The notes beneath the pieces were generated by a model that was not told where the DNA came from, did not search any database, and saw only the letters and a program-made list of their open reading frames with translations. A stretch of DNA of 64,000 nt from CAYOHR01 sp964512145 (lineage in GTDB: Bacteria > Bacteroidota > Bacteroidia > Flavobacteriales_G > JALEGO01): NCBI GenBank assembly GCA_964512145.1, contig CAZEIM010000005.1:19527-83526 (forward strand), written 5' to 3'. The position numbers and the translations under genes are program-made. This document shows positions 36,914-45,779 of this stretch, one piece after another. Position 1 is the first letter of the stretch, and each line of letters opens with the position of its first letter.

Positions 36914-37308
36914 ATGTTTAAGGTTTTTGTCATAGTTTTTTCTTTTTTATATATAAGTATCAGTTCAGGGGTATTTTTAAAAGCGCACTATTGCTCTGAT
37001 CGATTTATTGAATTTAAAAGCTTCACAGACAATTCAAGCTGTTGTGGTGTTGAAAAAAAATCAAACAGTTATACCTCCGGCTGTTGCGATGATAAAATCA
37101 TTGCGCTTTTTGTGTCTGAAGATCATATTCCAAGTTCAAATTCTTTCCTTCAACCTTTCATTATTATTTGGGTGAATTGCATTTCAAATTCTTTCCCAAG
37201 GCATCTCAAAATCTCACCTTGTATCCTCCGGATATCTCTTTGGAAACATTCCCTATTCCTAAATATATTGCTTTTCAAGCTCTCAAGTTACTCGAACATC
37301 TTATTTAA
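36914..37308 (+). pseudogene. HYC_CC_PP-like metal-associated protein, frameshifted
   Basis: The N-terminal half fits the small Bacteroidota family named for its motifs: a signal segment, then KAHYCSD, SCCG and GCCDDK. After about residue 75 the frame gives a basic, leucine-rich tail unlike the family. In the frame one base back, 37222 onward reads YPPDISLETFPIPK to a stop at 37306-37308, which supplies the missing PP motif and the normal length of about 131 residues. The shift must lie between 37130 and about 37200. The gene sits upstream of an HMA-domain gene and a TonB receptor, a typical metal-handling set. Decay and sequencing error cannot be told apart here. Confidence 0.65.
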
Positions 37309-37408
37309 AAATTAATTTCTTAAATCTTTATTTGATTTAATTGATTTATCTGTTTTCTATACCATTATAAAATAATAATTTTTTTAAAAAACTTTAATAC
37401 TCAATCCT

Positions 37409-37741
37409 ATGAAAAAAATATTTTTTTTATGCCTTCTATTTTATACAGGCATATATTGTTCGTTTTCTCAAGCTAATACAGAAACTGTTTCATTTAAAGT
37501 GGAAGGAAACTGTGAAATGTGTAAAAATAGAATTGAAAATGCTATTTTACCATTAAAAGGGGTTATAAGTGCCGATTGGAATGTTGAAACTAAACTCTTA
37601 AAACTCACCTATAAACCTCAAAAAATAGCCCTCAAAGATATACACCAAATTATTGCTGAAGTAGGGCATAGTACCGACTCCTTAGAAGCTAGTCCTGAAG
37701 CATATGAAAAACTTCATCACTGTTGTAAATACAAAGAATAA
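37409..37741 (+). CDS. Secreted heavy-metal-associated (HMA) domain protein
   Basis: A 110-residue protein with a signal peptide (FFLCLLFYTGIYCSFSQ) and one HMA fold. The metal loop is EGNCEMCKNRIE (CxxC at ~36-39), followed by a ferredoxin-like core ending in EVGHSTDS. Two more histidine/cysteine clusters (KLHHCCKYKE) close the protein. HMA domains carry copper or zinc; the signal peptide places this one in the periplasm. It is followed after three bases by a TonB-dependent receptor and preceded by the broken HYC_CC_PP-like gene, so the three probably handle one metal. Confidence 0.82.
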   Translation: MKKIFFLCLLFYTGIYCSFSQANTETVSFKVEGNCEMCKNRIENAILPLKGVISADWNVETKLLKLTYKPQKIALKDIHQIIAEVGHSTDSLEASPEAYEKLHHCCKYKE

Positions 37742-37744
37742 ATT

Positions 37745-39985
37745 ATGAAAAGAGCATGTATTTCAGCGTTGATATTTATAATATCATCCCATAACATTTT
37801 TGGGCAAAAAATACAAGGAATGGTGTATGAAAAAAACTCAGCAGGAGACTCCATTCCATTATTTTCCTGCAATGTATATTGGAAAAATACCACCTTAGGA
37901 ACTACCACGGCAAAAGACGGAACATTTATGATTAATTATCCTTCCAATGAATCTGTTTTGTACTTCCGATTTATTGGATATGAAATGGATAGCATAGTTA
38001 TTCCTGTCCCAAAAGATACTTTCGTGTTCATGCTACTCGTTCCGGAAAAAGAACTAAATACGGTAGTGGTAACCGCCATAAAAGAAAGCTCCATGTATTT
38101 AAAAAATCAAACCGCACAAACATTGCATATTACCGAAAAAGAATTAAAAAAAGCAGCTTGTTGCAATTTATCAGAAAGTTTCGAAACTACGGCATCTGTT
38201 GATGTTAGTTTTACCGATGCTATGTTAGGATACAGGCAAATACAAATGTTGGGTTTAGAAGGAAAGTATTTAACCATTACAAAACATTGTATGCCATTTG
38301 TTCGCGGAATTTCCACACAATATGGATTAAGTTTAATGCCCGGACCCTGGGTTGAAAGTATTCAACTTTCTAAAGGATTGGGTTCAGTAACGAATGGATT
38401 TGAAAGTATGACCGGGCAAATTAATGTTGAATTAAAAAATCCCGAAACAGACGTTAAACATCATTTAAACGGGTACATTAATCAAAACGGCAGAATGGAA
38501 TATAATAGTTTTCATAAAATTCCGATATCCAAAAATTTAAACTCTTCCCTGTTAGTTCATACCGGTGGGAGGCCTTGGGATCAAGATATGAATAAAGACG
38601 GTTTTAAAGATTCACCGATTGGATATCAATACCACGTATTAAACTCATGGTTGTATGAATCTGAAAATGGATTTATATTTAAAGGTAATATTCGGTATGC
38701 CGAAGACATTAAAACCGGAGGAAACATAGGCTTTGATAGAGGAATAAATAATGTAAATTATGGAGTTGGAATAGATATTAACCAATTTGAAGTAGATTTT
38801 AAAAGTGGATATGTTTTTCAAAACAGTCCATCCAAAAGTATTGGAATACAATTTTCTCAATCTTTTTCTCAGCATGAATCATTTTTTGGAAATACAATAT
38901 ACCAAGCAAAGCAAACTGGACGATATGCTAATTTACTTTTTAAGGATATTATCAAAAACACCGATCATCAATATACAATGGGTGTTAGCGTATTGTCCGA
39001 CTCATACCATGAACTTGTATCTTTAACAAATTTTCAAAGAGATGAACATGTTCCGGGCTTATTCTTAGAGTACACATGGACTATAAAAGAAAACTCGCAA
39101 ATTATTGCTGGACAAAGAATAGACTATAACTCTTTGTTTGGATGGTTTTATACACCTAGGTTGCATGTAAAACATAGTTTAAATAATTTTTGGGATATAC
39201 GAATTTCTGCTGGAAGAGGACAAAGAACGGCAAATATCTTTGCCGAAAATTATTCCAACCTGATATCATCAAGACAGTGGAGTATACTATCTCAAAGTAC
39301 AACAGCTGCATATGGATTTACCCCAGAAATCAGTTGGAATATTGGAGGAAGTATACATTACACGAAGAAAATAAACAAACACGAAATACAATGGATAAGC
39401 GATATATATTATACCCATTTCACCAATATGATTGTTAAAGACATTGATTTTTCGGCCACTCAATTGTTATGGTATGCGACAAAAGGTTCAAATGCATTAA
39501 GTATATCCTCTGAAATAATCGCCAATATAAATCCTAGCTTAGAATGTAAAATGGCTTATAGATACTATCAAACAAATATTTCCTATTTAAAAGGAAATGA
39601 TCAACTTCCGTTAATTTCAAGAGATAAATTATTTTTAAACATAGCATGGGCTAGTAAGCAATCAATCAAAAAAATATACTGGAAATATGATGCAACCATT
39701 AGTTATAACAGTCCAAAAAGAATGCCCGAAACAAACTCCAGCCCGGCAGAATTTATCTTACCGGAGTTTTCTCCTCAAGTTACCATGCTAAATGCTCAAG
39801 TTAGCTTAGTTAAAAACGAAAAATGGGAATATTATATTGGTTTAGAAAATATATTAAATATTACTCAGCAACAACTTATCATCAATCCTACTAATCCTTG
39901 GAATGAATATTTTGATGCAAGTATTGTTTGGGGACCAATTTTTGGAAGAATGATATATGCAGGATTTAGGATAGATATAAGATGA
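37745..39985 (+). CDS. TonB-dependent outer-membrane receptor, probably metal-linked
   Basis: A 746-residue receptor. After the signal peptide, a carboxypeptidase-regulatory-like domain (~22-105) precedes the plug (from ~115) with KKAACCNLSESFETTASVDVS and the strand RQIQMLGLEGKY. The rest is a 22-strand-type barrel ending in RMIYAGFRIDIR, with the expected aromatic last residues region. Such receptors import metal complexes or other ligands across the outer membrane using TonB energy. The vicinal CC in the plug and the HMA gene three bases upstream suggest copper or another soft metal, which is inference. Confidence 0.88.
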   Translation: MKRACISALIFIISSHNIFGQKIQGMVYEKNSAGDSIPLFSCNVYWKNTTLGTTTAKDGTFMINYPSNESVLYFRFIGYEMDSIVIPVPKDTFVFMLLVPEKELNTVVVTAIKESSMYLKNQTAQTLHITEKELKKAACCNLSESFETTASVDVSFTDAMLGYRQIQMLGLEGKYLTITKHCMPFVRGISTQYGLSLMPGPWVESIQLSKGLGSVTNGFESMTGQINVELKNPETDVKHHLNGYINQNGRMEYNSFHKIPISKNLNSSLLVHTGGRPWDQDMNKDGFKDSPIGYQYHVLNSWLYESENGFIFKGNIRYAEDIKTGGNIGFDRGINNVNYGVGIDINQFEVDFKSGYVFQNSPSKSIGIQFSQSFSQHESFFGNTIYQAKQTGRYANLLFKDIIKNTDHQYTMGVSVLSDSYHELVSLTNFQRDEHVPGLFLEYTWTIKENSQIIAGQRIDYNSLFGWFYTPRLHVKHSLNNFWDIRISAGRGQRTANIFAENYSNLISSRQWSILSQSTTAAYGFTPEISWNIGGSIHYTKKINKHEIQWISDIYYTHFTNMIVKDIDFSATQLLWYATKGSNALSISSEIIANINPSLECKMAYRYYQTNISYLKGNDQLPLISRDKLFLNIAWASKQSIKKIYWKYDATISYNSPKRMPETNSSPAEFILPEFSPQVTMLNAQVSLVKNEKWEYYIGLENILNITQQQLIINPTNPWNEYFDASIVWGPIFGRMIYAGFRIDIR

Positions 39986-40018
39986 TATTAGTCGTATTAC
40001 CTTACCAAAAACTTATTA

Positions 40019-40026
40019 TATATTTG
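40019..40026 (+). promoter_or_regulatory. -7 box of the glycan cluster
   Basis: TATATTTG is a perfect TAnnTTTG, 16 bases upstream of TTG 40043. It would drive the four-gene cluster to 43106. Confidence 0.5.
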
Positions 40027-40042
40027 AAGTAATATAATTAAA

Positions 40043-40810
40043 TTGAGTCATAACGAAGTATTTATTATAATTCAGGCACGAATAGGATCTACCAGATTGC
40101 CTAGTAAAATGGTTTTACCTTTTTTCAACAACCTTTCAATTTTAGAAATAATCATTAAAAAAATTAAAACCATTCAACATAAAAACATTCATATTGTATT
40201 AGCTACTTCTAATCAGCCTGAAAATAACGTATTAATACATTTAGCTGTAAAAGAAGATATCCTATACTTTTCAGGTGATGAACAGAATGTTTTAAAAAGA
40301 TATATAGATTGCGCTAATCATTTTAATGCTGAAAAAATTATTAGAATTTGTGCCGACAACCCATTTCTGGATTTAGAGTTACTAAAAAATATTATACAAG
40401 AGCAAAACAATAGCACTTACGATTATATTGCGTATAAAGTAAATGATACCCCATCCATTAAAACACATTACGGGTTTTTCTCTGAGTTTGTACATTTAGA
40501 AGCATTAAAAAAAGCATATGCCAACACTACAGAAAAAATTTATTTAGAACACGTAACCAATTATATTTATTCTTTTGAAGATAATTTCTCCATCCATTGG
40601 CTAGATGCACCAAAAGAAATTTCTAATGCTCACAACATCCGATTAACAGTAGATGATTTGCAAGATTTTGAGCTTTGTAAAAAATTATATCAAGAACTCT
40701 ACGAAAAATATAATATTAACTTTGGATATAAAGAAGTATTAACCCATTTACTTCAGAATAAGCAATATATGAGTGTAATGGAGCAAAATATTTTAAAATA
40801 TGAAAAATAA
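40043..40810 (+). CDS. SpsF-like cytidylyltransferase/glycosyltransferase-fold protein
   Basis: A 255-residue nucleotidyltransferase of the SpsF/NeuA type. The N-terminus carries IIQARIGSTRLPSKM (~8-22), the nucleotide-binding loop of this group, and RICADNPFLD (~106) provides the metal-binding Asp. Members activate sugar acids with CTP in surface-glycan synthesis. The start is TTG 40043, supported by the -7 box upstream. It overlaps the NeuB-like gene by 11 bases, so its substrate is likely the NeuB product. Confidence 0.82.
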   Translation: MSHNEVFIIIQARIGSTRLPSKMVLPFFNNLSILEIIIKKIKTIQHKNIHIVLATSNQPENNVLIHLAVKEDILYFSGDEQNVLKRYIDCANHFNAEKIIRICADNPFLDLELLKNIIQEQNNSTYDYIAYKVNDTPSIKTHYGFFSEFVHLEALKKAYANTTEKIYLEHVTNYIYSFEDNFSIHWLDAPKEISNAHNIRLTVDDLQDFELCKKLYQELYEKYNINFGYKEVLTHLLQNKQYMSVMEQNILKYEK

Positions 40811-41849
40811 ATCAGTCTACATTATTGGTGAAATAGGCCAAAACCACAATGGTTCTGTTGATATAGCAAAATTAATGATAGAATTATCCTCAAAACCAAT
40901 AAAAGAAGATTTATTCGGATTACCATTAAAGCCCATAAATGCTATTAAACTTACAAAAAGAGACTTAAAAGAAGAATTATCTTCCTCACAAATGTCAAAA
41001 CCCTACGATTCTCCGCACTCATTTGGAAAAACATATGGCGAACATCGGGAGTTTTTAGAATTATCGGATGAAGAGCATTTTGAATGCTACAAACATGCTA
41101 AAGCATATGGTTTTGATTTTGTTGAAACACTATGCGCTACCGGATGCTTAAGTATGTTAAAACTATTTACGCCCGACAAGCTAAAGGTTGCCAGTAGAGA
41201 TTTAACAAATCATCCATTGTTATCTGCATTAGCAGAAACAAAAATTCCTATCATTCTTTCAACGGGAATGGCAGGTAAAAAGGAATTAGATGAAGCCCTG
41301 CAAATTATTATGAACTATCATGATAATATTTCAATTTTACACTGTGTTTCAGAATACCCCACTCAACCTCAACATGTTAATTTAAATACTATACCATATC
41401 TCATTAAAAATTACCCAAATTTCACCATTGGTTACTCAGATCATACTATAGGCATATCTGTGCCGGTAGCAGCTGTTGCTATGGGAGCAGCTATTATTGA
41501 AAAACATATCACCATTGACCGAAGAATGAAAGGAACAGATCAGGCAGGATCATTAGGTCCTGATGGATTAAACCGAATGGTTAGAGATATTCGATTACTC
41601 GAAATGTCTTTCGGAAAAGAAGATATTTTTATAGATCCTTCAGTAAATTCAGCAAAAAGTAAGCTAGAAAGATCCATTGCTAGTAATAGAGCGATTAAAG
41701 AAGGCGAAATTATTTCAGAATCAGACATACACTTACTTTCACCGGGCGATGGATTTAAATGGTCTGAAATAAGTCAAGTCATTGGTAAAAAAGCAAAAAA
41801 CAACATTCCGGCAAATGAAATTATTTACTCAAATATGATTGAAAAATGA
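40800..41849 (+). CDS. N-acetylneuraminate synthase family protein (NeuB-like)
   Basis: A 349-residue protein with a TIM-barrel synthase (IGEIGQNHNGSVDIAK at ~6-21, KVASRDLTNHPLL ~130, ILSTGMAG ~151, GYSDHTIG ~210, EKHITIDR ~232) and a C-terminal SAF/antifreeze-like domain (~285-349). The family condenses phosphoenolpyruvate with an N-acyl sugar to form nonulosonic acids such as sialic, legionaminic or pseudaminic acid. Its place between an SpsF-like transferase and a methyltransferase suggests a decorated nine-carbon sugar on the cell surface. The exact sugar cannot be read. Confidence 0.88.
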   Translation: MKNKSVYIIGEIGQNHNGSVDIAKLMIELSSKPIKEDLFGLPLKPINAIKLTKRDLKEELSSSQMSKPYDSPHSFGKTYGEHREFLELSDEEHFECYKHAKAYGFDFVETLCATGCLSMLKLFTPDKLKVASRDLTNHPLLSALAETKIPIILSTGMAGKKELDEALQIIMNYHDNISILHCVSEYPTQPQHVNLNTIPYLIKNYPNFTIGYSDHTIGISVPVAAVAMGAAIIEKHITIDRRMKGTDQAGSLGPDGLNRMVRDIRLLEMSFGKEDIFIDPSVNSAKSKLERSIASNRAIKEGEIISESDIHLLSPGDGFKWSEISQVIGKKAKNNIPANEIIYSNMIEK

Positions 41850-42595
41850 ACATAAAAACAAAAACCATTGCCTCCGAGCAAGAAAAAGAAAAGAGAGAAA
41901 ATTTTTTAAAAAAATATAACACTAACCCTCTTCCAAAAAATGAAATATTAAGCAACGTAGGTTTATTTTTAAAAAGACAAGACTTGTCTAAAATTTTGTT
42001 TTTCAATGAACTATACAAAAAAATAATTCCTATTCATGGAGTTATTATGGAATTTGGCGTAAGGTGGGGACAAAATTTAGTTACATTAAATAATTTAAGA
42101 GGAATCTATGAGCCATATAATTACAGCAGAAAAATTATTGGATTTGATACCTTTGAAGGATTTACGGATATTAGTAAAAAAGATGGGAATCATGAAATAA
42201 TACATGAAGGAGCGTTTAGTGTATCCGAAAATTATGAGGATTATTTACAACAAGTATTAATGTATCATGAGAGTGAGTGCCCACTTTCACACATAAATAA
42301 AAATGTTATAATTAAGGGTGATGCATCTATTACGTTGAAAAAATATTTAGAAACACATCCCGAAACAATTATTTCATTCGCATATTTTGATTTTGATATT
42401 TATGAGCCAACCAAAAAATGTCTTGAACTAATTAAACCTCATCTTACAAAAGGTGCAATTATTGGATTTGATGAATTAAATGACCCACAATTTCCGGGCG
42501 AAACTATCGCCATAAAAGAAAGCCTTGGTGTAAATAATATTTCTGTAAAAAGAAATAAATTTAGCGGAATACAATCCTATTGTATAGTAAATTAA
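41846..42595 (+). CDS. TylF/MycF-like class I methyltransferase
   Basis: A 249-residue protein of the macrocin-O-methyltransferase-like group. Visible are the cofactor-binding region VIMEFGVRWGQN (~61-72), IGFDTFEGF (~94) and the metal-binding YFDFDIYEPTKKCLELI (~177). Members methylate sugar hydroxyls or related positions using S-adenosylmethionine. Coupled to NeuB by a 4-base overlap (ATGA), so it probably methylates a glycan of the same pathway. Confidence 0.75.
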   Translation: MNIKTKTIASEQEKEKRENFLKKYNTNPLPKNEILSNVGLFLKRQDLSKILFFNELYKKIIPIHGVIMEFGVRWGQNLVTLNNLRGIYEPYNYSRKIIGFDTFEGFTDISKKDGNHEIIHEGAFSVSENYEDYLQQVLMYHESECPLSHINKNVIIKGDASITLKKYLETHPETIISFAYFDFDIYEPTKKCLELIKPHLTKGAIIGFDELNDPQFPGETIAIKESLGVNNISVKRNKFSGIQSYCIVN

Positions 42596-42599
42596 TTAT

Positions 42600-43106
42600 A
42601 TGCTACCGAAATTAATTTTAACCGATATTGATGGTGTTTGGACCGATGGGGGAATGTATTACGACCAAACCGGAAATGAATGGAAAAAGTTTAATACAAG
42701 CGATAGTGCTGGAATTTTATTTTGCAAAAAACTACATATTATTACTGGAATTATTACTGGAGAAAACACCCATATCGTTAAAAGAAGATCAGAAAAACTG
42801 AACATTGATTATACCCTGCAAGGAATTAAAGATAAGTTAAAAGCAGCAGAAGATTTATGTAAAACCTTAAACATTGATTTATCAGAAGTAGCCTATATTG
42901 GAGATGACATTATTGACTTACCCTTATTAAAGAAAGTAAAAATTGCAGGAGCACCCAGTAATGCTCCAGATTATATAAAAAAACACGTTCATTTCGTGAC
43001 ACAAAAAAGAGGCGGAGAGGGAGCTTTTAGAGAGTTTATAGAATACATCATTTCCAGTGAAATGTCATTTGATGCTTATTTAGAAGATATACACTTTAAA
43101 AAATAA
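42600..43106 (+). CDS. HAD phosphatase, KdsC-like
   Basis: A 168-residue C-type HAD phosphatase. The catalytic loop is LTDIDGVWTDGGM (~7-19), with GDDIIDLPLL (~101) providing the acidic metal site. This subgroup removes phosphate from KDO-8-phosphate or from nonulosonic acid 9-phosphates. Next to the NeuB-like gene the second role is more likely here. It closes the cluster, four bases after the methyltransferase stop. Confidence 0.85.
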   Translation: MLPKLILTDIDGVWTDGGMYYDQTGNEWKKFNTSDSAGILFCKKLHIITGIITGENTHIVKRRSEKLNIDYTLQGIKDKLKAAEDLCKTLNIDLSEVAYIGDDIIDLPLLKKVKIAGAPSNAPDYIKKHVHFVTQKRGGEGAFREFIEYIISSEMSFDAYLEDIHFKK

Positions 43107-43161
43107 GCTATCTATTCATAATGTATTAATTTTTACCATCTTTGTACAAAATTTAGTTTAC

Positions 43162-44145
43162 ATGTTAACTTTTACTAAACAACAAATTCTAGATATTTAT
43201 AACAAACCATTACTAGATTTGATATACGAAGCGGCTACAGTGCACCGCAAAAATTTTAATCCAAACGAAATACAAGTTAGCTCTTTGTTATCGATAAAAA
43301 CAGGCGGTTGTCCGGAGGATTGTGGCTATTGTCCACAAGCAGCAAGATATCAAACACACGTAAAAGCACATAAAATGTTAGATGTAGCAGAAGTTGTAAA
43401 CGCTGCTAAGAATGCCAAAGAAAATGGGAGCTCTAGAATGTGTTTGGGGGCAGCTTGGAGAGAAGTTCGTGACAACAGAGATTTTGACAAAGTGCTTGAA
43501 ATGGTTAAAGAAATAAATGCACTGGATATGGAAGTATGTTGTACCTTAGGTATGCTAACAGAAGAACAGGCTAAAAAACTAGAAGAAGCGGGTTTATATG
43601 CCTACAATCACAATTTAGATACATCAGAAGAATATTATGGAGATATTATTTCTACTAGAACGTATGACGATCGATTAAACACGATAAAAAATGTTCGAAA
43701 AACAAATATAACCGTGTGCTCAGGAGGTATAATAGGCATGGGAGAATCGGTAGAAGATCGAATAAATATGTTGTATACTTTAGCAAACATGAACCCTCAA
43801 CCGGAATCGGTTCCCATTAACACATTAGTAGCTGTAGAAGGCACTCCACTTGAACAACAACAAGAAACACCCACTTGGGATTTATTAAGAATGATTGCTA
43901 CTACACGAATTGTAATGCCCAAATCTTATGTTCGTTTGTCGGCTGGTAGAAAAGGAAGAGTGATGGAAGCGCAGGCACTTTGTTTTTTAGCTGGAGCAAA
44001 TTCTATTTTTGCAGGAGATACATTGCTAACAACACCAAATCCTGAATTTAATGAAGATAAAGCATTATTTTCAATACTAGGCTTAACACCTAAAGAAAGT
44101 ACTCATAGTAAAAAAGAGATAAAACAAGAAAAAACGTTGGTTTAA
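43162..44145 (+). CDS. bioB: Biotin synthase
   Basis: A 327-residue radical-SAM enzyme that inserts sulfur into dethiobiotin. The [4Fe-4S]/SAM motif is GGCPEDCGYCPQ (~49-60, CxxxCxxC), followed by CLGAAWRE (~95), HNLDTSEEYY (~150) and VRLSAGRKGRVM near 260, whose Arg binds the [2Fe-2S] cluster. Length is normal. Only the last step of biotin synthesis is encoded here; the biotin-dependent pyruvate carboxylase lies in the same window but is not linked. Confidence 0.95.
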   Translation: MLTFTKQQILDIYNKPLLDLIYEAATVHRKNFNPNEIQVSSLLSIKTGGCPEDCGYCPQAARYQTHVKAHKMLDVAEVVNAAKNAKENGSSRMCLGAAWREVRDNRDFDKVLEMVKEINALDMEVCCTLGMLTEEQAKKLEEAGLYAYNHNLDTSEEYYGDIISTRTYDDRLNTIKNVRKTNITVCSGGIIGMGESVEDRINMLYTLANMNPQPESVPINTLVAVEGTPLEQQQETPTWDLLRMIATTRIVMPKSYVRLSAGRKGRVMEAQALCFLAGANSIFAGDTLLTTPNPEFNEDKALFSILGLTPKESTHSKKEIKQEKTLV

Positions 44146-44168
44146 GAGAGTTTTTTAGCTCATTAAAC
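44140..44168. terminator. Bidirectional terminator-like hairpin between bioB and nusB
   Basis: GTTTAAGAG (44140-44148) pairs with CTCATTAAAC (44159-44168) with one bulged base. The loop contains a T-run, and the stem covers both stop codons of the convergent genes. A weak bidirectional terminator is plausible. Confidence 0.4.
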
Positions 44169-45105
44169 CCCTTCCTGTTTTTTTAATTAAACCTTTTTTA
44201 TTCAGGTAATCTACCACTTTATCTAAAATTCCATTAACAAAAACATGGCTTTTATCCGTACTATAATCTTTTGCTAAATCAATATATTCATTTAAAGTTA
44301 CCTTAACCGGCACACTATTCATATGCAATAATTCAGTAATTCCTAATATAAGTATAATTCTATCTAAAAAAGCAATTCTTTCATAATCCCAATTCTCCGC
44401 TTTTTCTTTAATAATTTTCTCATACTCAGCCATATTTTGGACTGCTTTTCGTATCAAGTCTTTTAAAAACTCTCTGTCATCTTCATCTTTATACATTTGA
44501 CTAAAAACAATTTCCGATTCTGGTGTATTCGGATTAATTCTTTCTAATACTTGAAAGAGTTTACTTTGAGCAAACAATAAATCATCGTACCAAAAAATAT
44601 TTTTTTCCTCAAGCCAATGATTTAATAGTTCCGAATCTACTATAATTTGAGTAAAAATATTAACAACAAGGTTTTTATCATCTACATATGAGTTTTTAGG
44701 AGCACTCATATATTCCTTGTAAAAATCACTCTCCAATAAAATTTTGAAAAGTTTTTTAATCATTTCAACATCATCTCCTATCCATTGTATTTTTTTAGTC
44801 TGCAATAAAGATTGTAACAATTTATTAGATTCTAGTTGACATAAAACCTTATTTTCAACAAATCGTAAATTTGGATTTAAATCCTCCTGAGTAGGGAGCC
44901 TTTTTTGTTTATTTTTCTCAATTTGTAATCGAGCTTGATGTAAAATTTCAATAGGTACAGAAATTAAATATAAATATAAATCCAATATTTTTTCAATATT
45001 TCGATATACCTCTTGTTCTGCCTTGGGCAGGTTTTTATCATCCGATTGTAAATAAATATATAGAGCTTGTAAAGCTTTTAATCGAAGATGTCTTCTATTG
45101 AGCAT
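44155..45105 (-). CDS. nusB: Transcription antitermination factor NusB (long Bacteroidota form)
   Basis: About 316 residues from the chosen start. The NusB fold is in the C-terminal half (YEKIIKEKAENWDYERIAFLDRIIL, VPVKVTLNEYIDLAKDYS, HVFVNGILDKV). The N-terminal half is an extra helical region usual in Bacteroidota NusB. NusB binds boxA RNA with NusE during ribosomal RNA transcription. The open frame extends to ATG 45141, but ATG 45105 (MLNRRHLRLKALQ) fits the family start, and a perfect -7 box lies at 45124-45131, inside the extension. Confidence 0.9.
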   Translation of the reverse strand: MLNRRHLRLKALQALYIYLQSDDKNLPKAEQEVYRNIEKILDLYLYLISVPIEILHQARLQIEKNKQKRLPTQEDLNPNLRFVENKVLCQLESNKLLQSLLQTKKIQWIGDDVEMIKKLFKILLESDFYKEYMSAPKNSYVDDKNLVVNIFTQIIVDSELLNHWLEEKNIFWYDDLLFAQSKLFQVLERINPNTPESEIVFSQMYKDEDDREFLKDLIRKAVQNMAEYEKIIKEKAENWDYERIAFLDRIILILGITELLHMNSVPVKVTLNEYIDLAKDYSTDKSHVFVNGILDKVVDYLNKKGLIKKTGRGLMS

Positions 45106-45123
45106 GTAAAAAAACGTAAAAGA

Positions 45124-45131
45124 CAAATGTA
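45124..45131 (-). promoter_or_regulatory. -7 box that decides the nusB start
   Basis: TACATTTG on the minus strand is a perfect TAnnTTTG, 18 bases upstream of ATG 45105 and downstream of the ATG at 45141. Confidence 0.5.
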
Positions 45132-45228
45132 TAGGATTCAATTATTGAATGCAAGAAAATAACTTGAAACAAACAATATTTTATAAGTTCTAGTATATAA
45201 AGGTGCAGAAAAAATTATCACATTTCTA

Positions 45229-45244
45229 TATATTTGTATGTTTG
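45229..45244 (+). promoter_or_regulatory. Two adjacent -7 boxes for the TlpA operon
   Basis: TATATTTG (45229-45236) and TATGTTTG (45237-45244) are both perfect TAnnTTTG matches placed end to end, 31-39 bases upstream of ATG 45276. Two start sites are possible. Confidence 0.45.
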
Positions 45245-45275
45245 GAATGAACTTTGTAATAAAATATTCTAAAAT

Positions 45276-45779
45276 ATGTTTCGATTAATCATAAAAAAAA
45301 TAACTATTCTCTTTTGTGTAAATTTTATTTTTTCGATTTCTTTTTCACAATCGATTCCTCAAGTTGATATAAAAAAACTTTCTGGTGAAAACTTTAACAC
45401 AAAAGATTTATACAACGATGGAAAACCTATGATAATTAGCTTTTGGGCTACTTGGTGTGCACCCTGTAAAAAAGAATTAAATGCCATAGCAGAGGTATAT
45501 GAAGATTGGCAGGCTGAAACAGGAGTAAAACTTATTGCTATTTCCATTGATGATTCAAGAAACACTCAAAAGGTTGCTCCGTACGTTAATACTCAAGAAT
45601 GGGAGTATGAAGTATATTTAGATCCAAATGGTGATTTTAAACGCGCCTTAAATGTAAATACCGTGCCTCATACATTTTTAATAGATGGTTCGGGTTCAAT
45701 TGTTTGGCAACATAATTCTTATGCACCCGGTAACGAAGATGAATTATTTATCAAAATCAAGGAAATTGCAAATCCATAA
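45276..45779 (+). CDS. TlpA-like thiol-disulfide oxidoreductase
   Basis: A 167-residue secreted thioredoxin with a signal peptide (to ~FSFSQ) and the active site FWATWCAPCKKEL (~51-63). The cis-proline is in NTVPHTFLID. TlpA-type proteins reduce disulfides in the periplasm, for example in cytochrome or copper-site maturation. It is first in an envelope operon: DUF6029, Omp28, DUF1287 and DUF6150 genes follow. Its end overlaps the DUF6029 gene by 41 bases. Confidence 0.88.
   Translation: MFRLIIKKITILFCVNFIFSISFSQSIPQVDIKKLSGENFNTKDLYNDGKPMIISFWATWCAPCKKELNAIAEVYEDWQAETGVKLIAISIDDSRNTQKVAPYVNTQEWEYEVYLDPNGDFKRALNVNTVPHTFLIDGSGSIVWQHNSYAPGNEDELFIKIKEIANP

Noticed and set aside
43120..43155. CATCTTTG upstream of bioB as a -7 box
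   Set aside because: It misses the first base of TAnnTTTG and has no -33 partner; not strong enough.
45685..45738. Longer N-terminus of the DUF6029 protein
   Set aside because: It lies inside the TlpA gene and puts the signal peptide in the middle of the protein.
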